Shown: positions 1-4,965 of the stretch, piece after piece
Layout: each line of letters begins with the position of its first letter
Numbering within the stretch: position 1 is the first letter of the stretch
Translations under genes and position numbers: made by a program
DNA from: Natronohydrobacter sp.
Lineage (GTDB): Bacteria; Pseudomonadota; Alphaproteobacteria; Rhodobacterales; Rhodobacteraceae
Assembly: GCA_007117255.1 (NCBI GenBank)
Contig: SKGU01000229.1
Coordinates: 1-6,235, forward strand
DNA: 6,235 nt
Direction of reading: 5' to 3'
Notes under the pieces: model-generated
Seen by the model: only the letters and a program-made list of their open reading frames with translations
The model's database searches: none
Told to the model about the DNA's origin: nothing

Positions 1-1
1 C

Positions 2-121
2 ATCATCACCAATCTGGGCGTGCTCGATGTGGTCGAGGGTGGGCTGAAGATCGTGGAATGCGCCGATGGCGTGACCGAGGACGACATCCGCGCCGCGACC
101 GAAGCTGCAATCGTGAATTGA
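2..121 (+). CDS. scoB: 3-oxoacid CoA-transferase subunit B, C-terminal end (partial)
   Basis: Only the last 39 codons lie in the window, ending at TGA 119-121; the gene begins before base 1. The visible protein opens with ITNLGVLDVVEGGLKIVE and continues with ADGVTEDDIRAATEA. This is the usual C-terminus of the B subunit of succinyl-CoA:3-ketoacid (acetoacetate or oxoadipate) CoA-transferases. The family moves CoA from succinyl-CoA to a 3-oxoacid in the cytoplasm, as a complex with an A subunit usually encoded just upstream. The catalytic glutamate lies in the missing part, so the substrate cannot be told: scoB, atoA and pcaJ are all possible symbols. It ends facing the 3' end of bhcR across about 394 bases and is probably not part of the bhc unit. 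The assignment rests on the C-terminal signature alone. Confidence 0.8.
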   Translation: MITNLGVLDVVEGGLKIVECADGVTEDDIRAATEAAIVN

Positions 122-156
122 AAGCGAGGCGGTTTCTCGGTGAAGACTTGTGGAAA

Positions 157-420
157 GTGGCTGAGTTCTATCAGCACGCGCGCGGTCTGACAGCCTTGGA
201 CAAGTGCGCTTGCATGATCACGATCGGTGTTGCACAGGTTCCGCTTCAGGGGGCCTCTGATCACATCGTCAGTGACGCACTTTACCTTGTGGACCCCGAC
301 GGCAACAGGAGCGATGTCTATGCCGACCGCGCCGATGCCGCTGGAACACGGATCGGTCTTGATGAACACACACCAGTGCTGCGCGACCCTTGGGCCACCA
401 CCACCGCAATTGAGCAATAG
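157..420 (+). pseudogene. Degraded VOC/glyoxalase-superfamily (extradiol dioxygenase-like) remnant
   Basis: Frame 1 between the CoA-transferase gene and bhcR reads like two joined fragments of a vicinal-oxygen-chelate protein. The first (about 157-192) reads AEFYQHARGLTALD, like the family's early 'FY...LGL.VL' segment. The second (about 238-330) reads VPLQGASDHIVSDALYLVDP then DGNRSDVYADR, matching the conserved 'ASDH.VSEALYL.DPDGN..E.Y.DRP' block that supplies metal-ligand positions. The stretch normally between these blocks is almost entirely missing (about 15 residues remain), and the usual Glu of the DPDGNG.E.Y motif reads Asp (D at 313-315). No start codon with a ribosome binding site precedes it: the only in-frame ATG upstream (58) lies inside the CoA-transferase gene. 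The frame stays open to TAG 418-420. Internal deletion plus loss of the start argue for a pseudogene; a short expressed ORF is less likely. Confidence 0.6.
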
Positions 421-422
421 GC

Positions 423-438
423 AAGCAGGTCACTGCTT
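423..438. repeat. Small perfect hairpin beyond the bhcR 3' end
   Basis: AAGCAG (423-428) and CTGCTT (433-438) form a perfect 6-bp stem with a GTCA loop, just after the VOC remnant and about 80 bases past the bhcR stop. No T-run follows on either strand, so it is not a convincing intrinsic terminator. The rest of 421-515 shows no gene; a weak CAGCCC/GGGCTG pair (461-466/499-504) has a 32-base loop. Confidence 0.3.
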
Positions 439-515
439 AGGCGTGAACGAAATCTGGAAACAGCCCCTCTTGCCGCGCCCCGCCTGAATGCCGTCGATGG
501 GCTGCTTTCGCCCGC

Positions 516-1325
516 TTACGGCACCCGCCCCCCCGTCGCCTCGGTCACGCCCAGAGCTGCGCGTTTGACCAGACCGCCCATTTCCTCGGCGCGTTCCAGG
601 GACAGGCGGAAAACCGGGCCAGAGATGGACAGCCCGGCCACCGGTACGCCCTGGGCGTTGAAGATCGGCGCGGCGATGCAGCGCATGCCTTCGGTGCGTT
701 CTTCATTGTCGATGGCAAAGCCGCGTTTGCGCGTGGCGATCAGGTCTTTTTCCAGATCCAGCGGGTCGGTCAGCGAGGCCGGCGTGAACCCTTTCAGCCC
801 CCCCGCCATCATCCGTGCCAGCCGCGTCACTGGTGCATAGGCGAGAAGCGCCTTGCCGATGCCCGACACATGCATCGGGCTGCGCGTGCCCGGTGGGAAA
901 AACGCGCGGATCGCCTCATGCGTTTCCACCTGTGTCAGAAACAGCACCTCGTCGCGGTCCTCGACGCCAAGATTGGCCGTCTCGCCGGTTTCGCGCATCA
1001 GCGTCTCCATAGCGCCGCGCGCCCGGTCGGCCAGTTTCGTGCGCCGCAAGAAGGCCGATCCGATGCGAAACGCCCCCGCGCCAATTTGCCAGCGCTGCGC
1101 GTCAAGTTCTAGCTCGACAATCCCATGGGTCTGAAAGGTGATCAGCACCCGGTAGGCAGTTGCGGGCGATTGATCTGCGGCCTGCGCAAGTTCGGTCAGG
1201 GTCAGCCCGTTGCTTTCCGCCAGCACCCCCAGAATACCCAGCGCACGGTCAAGCGACTGGACGGTGTTCTGTTCGGTCTTGTCATGAAAGGCGCGGGGGC
1301 GACCGCGCGGGCGGGGTTCAGCCAT
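516..1325 (-). CDS. bhcR: BhcR, IclR-family regulator of the BHAC operon
   Basis: This is a 269-residue protein of normal IclR-family length, starting at ATG 1325-1323 behind AAGGAC on the minus strand. Domains: a basic N-terminal tail with PRGRPRAF (residues 6-13); a winged helix-turn-helix from about V22 to I81 (VQSLDRALGIL at 22-32, recognition helix about S53-F64, SPATAYRVLITF); then the IclR effector domain with GIGKALLAY (155-163) and DNEERTEGMRCIAAPIF (206-222), including the conserved Cys216. IclR proteins are cytoplasmic regulators that bind palindromic operators as dimers or tetramers and sense small carboxylic acids through the C-terminal domain. From published work on the orthologue (recalled, not checked), BhcR binds the bhc promoter and responds to glyoxylate. 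It is divergent from bhcA across 173 bases, which allows control of both genes and of itself. Whether it activates or represses cannot be read from sequence. The bhcR name relies on its position beside bhcABCD. Confidence 0.93.
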   Translation of the reverse strand: MAEPRPRGRPRAFHDKTEQNTVQSLDRALGILGVLAESNGLTLTELAQAADQSPATAYRVLITFQTHGIVELELDAQRWQIGAGAFRIGSAFLRRTKLADRARGAMETLMRETGETANLGVEDRDEVLFLTQVETHEAIRAFFPPGTRSPMHVSGIGKALLAYAPVTRLARMMAGGLKGFTPASLTDPLDLEKDLIATRKRGFAIDNEERTEGMRCIAAPIFNAQGVPVAGLSISGPVFRLSLERAEEMGGLVKRAALGVTEATGGRVP

Positions 1326-1346
1326 GGTCTGTCCTTTTTGCAGCGC

Positions 1347-1373
1347 AGCGAAAAATGATTTCGCTCAGTGAAA
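1347..1373. promoter_or_regulatory. Candidate BhcR operator: overlapping GAAA/TTTC palindromes
   Basis: AGCGAAA (1347-1353) and TTTCGCT (1359-1365) form a perfect 7-bp inverted repeat with a 5-base spacer. TTTCGCTCAGTGAAA (1359-1373) is a second palindrome sharing the middle arm, matched at 6 of 7 base pairs. The result is three alternating arms, GAAA/TTTC/GAAA. Known IclR sites such as E. coli TGGAAATNATTTCCA have the same GAAA...TTTC core. It lies 22-48 bases upstream of the bhcR start, where binding would cover the bhcR promoter. That BhcR binds here is an inference. Confidence 0.5.
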
Positions 1374-1417
1374 AACAAAAAAGCCTTTGAGATCAGATTT
1401 TAGGGGGTATTTTTCGT

Positions 1418-1445
1418 ATTGTAAAAAACAATTTCAAAAAAATTG
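1418..1445. promoter_or_regulatory. Candidate second operator: tandem ATTGT/ACAATTT/AAATTG arms
   Basis: ATTGT (1418-1422) pairs with ACAAT (1428-1432) across 5 bases, and CAATTT (1429-1434) pairs perfectly with AAATTG (1440-1445) across 5 bases. The two inverted repeats share the middle arm, repeating the three-arm layout of the bhcR-side site with different sequence. The block ends within the proposed bhcA -35 element, a position suited to an activator or repressor. AT-rich chance palindromes are possible, so confidence is moderate. Confidence 0.4.
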
Positions 1446-1471
1446 CATGAGCGAGGAACGGGCGGTAATGT
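1443..1471 (+). promoter_or_regulatory. Candidate sigma-70-type bhcA promoter
   Basis: TTGCAT (1443-1448) and TAATGT (1466-1471) stand 17 bases apart, the optimum for -35/-10 spacing. Each box matches only three of six consensus positions (TTG---; TA---T), as expected for a regulated promoter. Transcription would start near 1478, leaving a leader of about 20 bases with the AGGAG site. Predicted by eye. Confidence 0.4.
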
Positions 1472-1485
1472 CCTGAAATCTTGGC

Positions 1486-1490
1486 AGGAG
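1486..1490 (+). promoter_or_regulatory. Ribosome binding site of bhcA
   Basis: AGGAG lies 8 bases before ATG 1499. It decides the start: a TTG at 1481 is in frame but would place this site inside the coding sequence, and it adds residues not expected before the family's N-terminal PVFIPGPTNIP segment. Confidence 0.8.
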
Positions 1491-1498
1491 TAAGCCCG

Positions 1499-2689
1499 AT
1501 GTCCACACAGAACCCCGTATTCATTCCCGGCCCGACGAATATTCCAGAGGAAATTCGCAAAGCCTGCGATATTCCCACGCTCGACCACCGTTCCCCAAGT
1601 TTCGCGCGCATGTTCAAACCTGCGATTGCGGGGGTGCGCCGCGTGCTGAATATGGCCGAGGGTGAAGTGATCCTCCTGCCCTCGACGGGGACCGGTGGCT
1701 GGGAAGCTTCTGTTTCCAATACACTTTCTGCGGGTGACAAGATTCTGACCGCACGGTTCGGGATGTTCAGCCATCGCTGGATCGACCTGTGCCAGCGTCA
1801 CGGGTTGGACGTTCAGATCATTGAAACGCCTTGGGGGCAGGGCGCGCCCCTGGCCGAGATCGAAGCCGCCCTGCGCGCAGATTCTTCGCATGAAATCAGA
1901 GCGGTATTGGCCACGCATAATGAAACCGCAACTGGCGTGAAATCCGATATCGCAGGCATCCGCCGCGCGTTGGAAGCCGCCGGACATCCCGCGCTTCTGT
2001 TCGTGGATGGCGTGTCCTCCATCGGCTCCATGCCCTTCGACATGGCGGGCTGGGGCGTCGATGTCGCAGTGGCGGGGTCGCAGAAGGGCTTCATGCTGCC
2101 TGCTGGTCTGGCAATCCTTGGGGTGTCTCCCAAGGCATTGACTGCAATGGAAAAAGCAACCCTGCCGCGCACGTTTTTCGACTTCCGGGACATGTTGAAA
2201 TCCTATGCCACGGGAGGCTATCCCTACACGCCCGCAGTGGGGCTGATCGCTGGGCTGGCCAAGGCCATCGAGATGCTGGAGGACGAGGGGCTGGACAATG
2301 TCTATGCCCGCCATCACCGTCTGGCCGAAGCCACCCGCCGCGCAGTCGCCGCCTGGGGCATGCGCCCCTGCGCCGCAACGCCGGATCTCTATTCCGACAC
2401 AGTGACCGCTGTTGTTGTCCCGGATGGCCGTGACGGCACCGAACTTGTTCAACTGGCGGCAACGAAATACGGCGTGGCCTTTGGTGTGGGACTGGGTGAG
2501 GTCGCCGGAAAAGTGTTTCGTATCGGGCATTTGGGCATGCTGACCGATGTGATGCTGCTGTCCGGTCTGGCCACGGCGGAAATGTGCATGGCCGATCTGG
2601 GCTGGAATGTGCAGCTTGGGTCTGGCGTTGCGGCAGCGCAGGACTATCTGCGCACGTCCAGTGTTCTGGAGCTGGCCGCAGCAGCGTGA
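1499..2689 (+). CDS. bhcA: BhcA, aspartate-glyoxylate aminotransferase
   Basis: This 396-residue class V (fold type I) PLP aminotransferase transfers the amino group of L-aspartate to glyoxylate, giving oxaloacetate and glycine. It both releases the BHAC product and supplies the glycine that BhcC needs. Visible features: the N-terminal PGPTNIPEEI (10-19) typical of serine/alanine-glyoxylate aminotransferases; DHRSPSF (29-35); the cofactor-phosphate loop PSTGTGGWEA (61-70); FVDGVSSIG with Asp170, expected to bind the PLP pyridine nitrogen; and AGSQKGFMLPAGL with Lys196, the expected Schiff-base lysine. The length is normal for the family and no break is seen. No signal peptide is present, so it is cytoplasmic. 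It is the first gene of the operon. By motifs alone it could be a serine- or alanine-glyoxylate aminotransferase; the bhcBCD neighbours settle the aspartate role. Confidence 0.95.
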   Translation: MSTQNPVFIPGPTNIPEEIRKACDIPTLDHRSPSFARMFKPAIAGVRRVLNMAEGEVILLPSTGTGGWEASVSNTLSAGDKILTARFGMFSHRWIDLCQRHGLDVQIIETPWGQGAPLAEIEAALRADSSHEIRAVLATHNETATGVKSDIAGIRRALEAAGHPALLFVDGVSSIGSMPFDMAGWGVDVAVAGSQKGFMLPAGLAILGVSPKALTAMEKATLPRTFFDFRDMLKSYATGGYPYTPAVGLIAGLAKAIEMLEDEGLDNVYARHHRLAEATRRAVAAWGMRPCAATPDLYSDTVTAVVVPDGRDGTELVQLAATKYGVAFGVGLGEVAGKVFRIGHLGMLTDVMLLSGLATAEMCMADLGWNVQLGSGVAAAQDYLRTSSVLELAAAA

Positions 2690-2690
2690 T

Positions 2691-2753
2691 GGGGGCTTTG
2701 CCCCCGTCGCCTGAAGGCGACTCCCCCAGGATATTTGGGCAAGAATGAAAGGG
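2691..2753 (+). repeat. REP-like double-hairpin element between bhcA and bhcB
   Basis: Two base after the bhcA stop begin two adjacent perfect hairpins: GGGGGC/GCCCCC with a TTT loop (2691-2705), then GTCGCC/GGCGAC with a TGAA loop (2706-2721). A second C-run (2723-2727) could instead pair with GGGGG 2691-2695, enclosing the second hairpin. The tail AGGATATTTGGGCAAGA (2728-2744) and a GAAAGGG stretch (2747-2753) follow. From memory, short modules of this form (G/C-run palindrome, then a GATATTT..GCAAGA tail) recur between genes in Rhodobacterales, which would make it a dispersed palindromic repeat; one copy cannot prove that. No T-run follows the stems, so mRNA protection or partial attenuation is more likely than full termination. 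The GAAAGGG tail appears to serve as the bhcB ribosome binding site. Confidence 0.65.
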
Positions 2754-2761
2754 TATAGGCC

Positions 2762-3733
2762 ATGAAGGATCTAACCGAGATGTATATCCCGACTTATGAG
2801 GATGTTGAGGCGGCCCATGCGCGGATCGCGCCGTATATCCACCGCACACCTGTGCTGACGTCGAGTTATTTCAATGACTTGACCGGCGCCGAGCTGTTTT
2901 TCAAATGCGAAAACTTCCAGAAGGCAGGCGCGTTCAAGGTGCGCGGGGCATCCAATGCCGTGTTCGGCCTGTCAGATGAGATGGCCGCGAAAGGGGTGGC
3001 GACCCATTCCAGTGGCAATCACGCGCTGTCGCTGAGCTATGCCGCCGGGAGGCGCGGCATCCCCTGCCATGTGGTGATGCCACGCACTGCACCGCAAGCC
3101 AAAAAAGATGCGGTGCGCGGCTATGGCGGAATTATCACGGAATGCGAGCCGTCGACCACTTCGCGGGAGGCGGTGTTTGCCGAGGTACAGGCCGCGACCG
3201 GGGCGGAATTTGTCCATCCTTACAATGATCCGCGGGTGATTGCGGGGCAGGGGACGTGTTCGAAGGAATTGATGGAGCAGGTCGAGGGCTTGGATGCTGT
3301 GATCGCGCCGATTGGCGGGGGTGGCATGATCTCGGGCACCTGTCTGACGCTGTCGAATATCGCGCCGGGGGTCAAGATTTATGCCGCTGAGCCGGAACAG
3401 GCGGATGATGCCTATCGCAGCTTCAAGGCCGGTCATATCATCGCGGATGACGCGCCGGTCACAGTCGCGGACGGGTTGAAAGTGCCGCTGAAGGAGCTGA
3501 CATGGCATTTCGTGTCCAACCATGTGACCGATATTCTAACTGCGTCTGAAGATGAAATCGTGGACGCGATGAAACTGACATGGAAGCGCATGAAGATCGT
3601 GATCGAGGCAAGTTGCGCTGTGCCGCTGGCCACGATCCTGAAGAACCGTGAGGTTTTTGCCGGCAAGCGCGTCGGCGTCATCATCACCGGCGGCAATGTC
3701 GACCTCGACACGCTGCCTTGGATCAAGAGTTAA
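2762..3733 (+). CDS. bhcB: BhcB, beta-hydroxyaspartate dehydratase
   Basis: This 323-residue fold type II PLP enzyme of the serine/threonine dehydratase family removes water from (2R,3S)-beta-hydroxyaspartate to give iminosuccinate. In this pathway the imine is captured by BhcD rather than lost as ammonia plus oxaloacetate. Visible features: FQKAGAFKVRGA (52-63) with Lys59 as the Schiff-base lysine; SSGNHALSLSYAA (83-96), which holds the substrate carboxylate; PYNDPRVIAGQGT (154-166); the tetraglycine phosphate loop GGGGMISG (186-193); and the C-terminal ITGGNVDLD. Length is typical and there is no regulatory ACT domain. The first ATG (2762) follows GAAAGGG at 8 bases; an in-frame ATG at 2780, also preceded by AAGGA, would give 317 residues and begin MYIPTYEDV. 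bhcC starts 15 bases after the stop. Without the neighbours it would be annotated as threonine or hydroxyaspartate dehydratase. Confidence 0.94.
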   Translation: MKDLTEMYIPTYEDVEAAHARIAPYIHRTPVLTSSYFNDLTGAELFFKCENFQKAGAFKVRGASNAVFGLSDEMAAKGVATHSSGNHALSLSYAAGRRGIPCHVVMPRTAPQAKKDAVRGYGGIITECEPSTTSREAVFAEVQAATGAEFVHPYNDPRVIAGQGTCSKELMEQVEGLDAVIAPIGGGGMISGTCLTLSNIAPGVKIYAAEPEQADDAYRSFKAGHIIADDAPVTVADGLKVPLKELTWHFVSNHVTDILTASEDEIVDAMKLTWKRMKIVIEASCAVPLATILKNREVFAGKRVGVIITGGNVDLDTLPWIKS

Positions 3734-3748
3734 CGGGAGGTTGAAGAC

Positions 3749-4912
3749 ATGAACGCACCAACCAGATTTGACGAGCTTGAAGTGGGCTATGATGTGCCCG
3801 CGCTGCCGGGCATGGACGAGGCCGATATTCAAACGCCTTGCTTGATCCTTGATCTTGATGCGCTGGAGCGCAACATCAAGAAGATGGGCGACTATGCAAA
3901 AGCACATGGGATGCGGCACCGCGTGCATGGCAAGATGCATAAATCGGTCGATGTTGCGAAACTGCAAGAAACTCTTGGTGGCTCTTGCGGGGTCTGCTGC
4001 CAGAAGGTCAGCGAGGCAGAGGTTTTTGCACGCGGCGGCATCAAGGATGTTCTTGTGTCAAATCAGGTGCGTGACCCGGCCAAGATCGACCGGTTGGCGC
4101 GCATGCCGAAACTTGGTGCGCGCACGATCTGCTGTGTCGATGATGTAGCAAATGTTGAATATCTGTCAGAAGCTGCAACGCGCCATGGCACCCAGATCGA
4201 ATGTCTGGTCGAGATAGATTGCGGCGCGGGGCGCTGTGGTGTGACGACGACGCCTGCTGTGGTCGAGATCGCCAAGGCGATCGATGCTGCGCCGGGGTTG
4301 AAATTTGCGGGGCTGCAAGCCTATCAGGGCGCGATGCAGCATATGGACAGCTACGAGGACCGCAAGGCCAAGATTGACCTGGCAGTAGCACAAGTGAAAG
4401 ACGCGGTGGATACGCTCAAGGCCGAAGGGCTGGAGTGCGATATCGTCGGCGGTGGCGGCACGGGCAGCTATTACTTCGAGAGCACCAGCGGCGTTTATAA
4501 TGAACTGCAATGTGGCTCTTATGCGTTCATGGATGCCGATTACGGGCGGATCCTCGACAAGGATGGCAAGCGGATTGATCAGGGCGAGTGGGAGAATGCA
4601 TTGTTCATCCTGACCTCGGTGATGAGCCATGCGAAACCCGGCAAGGCGATTGTCGATGCGGGGTTGAAAGCGCAGTCTGTCGATAGCGGGTTGCCGGTCA
4701 TCTTTGGGCGCGATGATGTGAAATATGTCAAATGCTCGGATGAACATGGCGTCGTCGAAGACACTGGCAATGTGTTGAAAGTCAACGACAAGTTGCGGCT
4801 GGTGCCGGGGCATTGCGACCCGACCTGCAATGTCCATGACTGGTATGTGGGTGTGCGGGGCGGCAAGGTGGAAACGCTTTGGCCCGTATCAGCGCGCGGC
4901 AAGGCATACTAA
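3749..4912 (+). CDS. bhcC: BhcC, beta-hydroxyaspartate aldolase
   Basis: This 387-residue PLP enzyme has the D-threonine aldolase/alanine-racemase barrel (fold type III). It joins glycine and glyoxylate to form (2R,3S)-beta-hydroxyaspartate, the entry step of the cycle. Visible features: TPCLILDLDALERNI (29-43), the first barrel strand; RVHGKMHKS (58-66) with Lys62 as the probable Schiff-base lysine; CQKVSEAEVFARGG (84-97); VEIDCGAGRCG around 4210-4240; the glycine-rich GGGGTGSYYFES (about 4449-4484), expected to bind the PLP phosphate; and the C-terminal GHCDPTCNVHDW, in which His355 and Asp357 align with the divalent-metal ligands of D-threonine aldolases. Pro in the common 'RPH.K.HK' motif is Val here. 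GGGAGG 3735-3740 lies 8 bases before the ATG. By sequence alone it could be a D-threonine or 3-hydroxyaspartate aldolase; context supports BhcC. Confidence 0.94.
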   Translation: MNAPTRFDELEVGYDVPALPGMDEADIQTPCLILDLDALERNIKKMGDYAKAHGMRHRVHGKMHKSVDVAKLQETLGGSCGVCCQKVSEAEVFARGGIKDVLVSNQVRDPAKIDRLARMPKLGARTICCVDDVANVEYLSEAATRHGTQIECLVEIDCGAGRCGVTTTPAVVEIAKAIDAAPGLKFAGLQAYQGAMQHMDSYEDRKAKIDLAVAQVKDAVDTLKAEGLECDIVGGGGTGSYYFESTSGVYNELQCGSYAFMDADYGRILDKDGKRIDQGEWENALFILTSVMSHAKPGKAIVDAGLKAQSVDSGLPVIFGRDDVKYVKCSDEHGVVEDTGNVLKVNDKLRLVPGHCDPTCNVHDWYVGVRGGKVETLWPVSARGKAY

Positions 4913-4917
4913 AGCTC

Positions 4918-4937
4918 AAGGCCCCTTCGGGGGCCTT
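4918..4937 (+). repeat. UUCG-capped hairpin between bhcC and bhcD
   Basis: AAGGCCCC (4918-4925) and GGGGCCTT (4930-4937) form a perfect 8-bp stem closed by TTCG, so the RNA would carry the very stable C(UUCG)G tetraloop. It sits 5 bases after the bhcC stop and 28 bases before the bhcD start. The following bases are AAAACC, not a T-run, so complete termination is not expected on this strand. Protection of the bhcABC 3' end from exonucleases or modest attenuation before bhcD is more likely. Confidence 0.75.
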
Positions 4938-4965
4938 AAAACCCTGAAATTGAAGGAATACTCAT

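Larger units (their letters stand above)
1326..1498. promoter_or_regulatory. Divergent bhcR/bhcA control region
   Basis: These 173 bases separate the two start codons and are much richer in A and T than the surrounding genes, with several A- and T-runs (for example 1371-1382, 1423-1428, 1436-1442). The bhcR half (1347-1373) and the bhcA half (1418-1445) each carry overlapping inverted repeats, described separately. A candidate bhcA promoter follows at 1443-1471. No clear sigma-70 pair with good spacing was found for bhcR on the minus strand; the nearest T-rich candidates overlap the 1347-1373 palindromes. Confidence 0.75.

Noticed and set aside
461..504. CAGCCC/GGGCTG inverted repeat as a bhcR terminator
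   Set aside because: Six-base arms with a 32-base loop and no T-run in the bhcR direction are within chance for GC-rich DNA.
815..1390. Several overlapping plus-strand frames opposite bhcR
   Set aside because: All are short antisense shadows of an intact IclR gene, with low-complexity Ser/Arg/Pro composition.
1481..1501. TTG at 1481 as an upstream start of bhcA
   Set aside because: It would bury the AGGAG ribosome binding site, has no site of its own, and adds six residues ahead of a well-placed ATG at 1499.
1400..2530. Long minus-strand open frame (376 codons) opposite bhcA
   Set aside because: It mirrors the codon bias of bhcA, has no recognisable domain, and its His/Cys/Arg-rich composition is typical of antisense shadows in high-GC DNA.
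2091..2849. Minus-strand open frame spanning the bhcA end, the repeat element and the bhcB start
   Set aside because: It crosses two real genes and the hairpins, is rich in Pro, Arg and His, and shows no family motif or ribosome binding site.
4918..4945. Intrinsic terminator after bhcC
   Set aside because: The stem is strong but is followed by AAAACC rather than a T-run, and bhcD belongs to the same pathway and follows at once.
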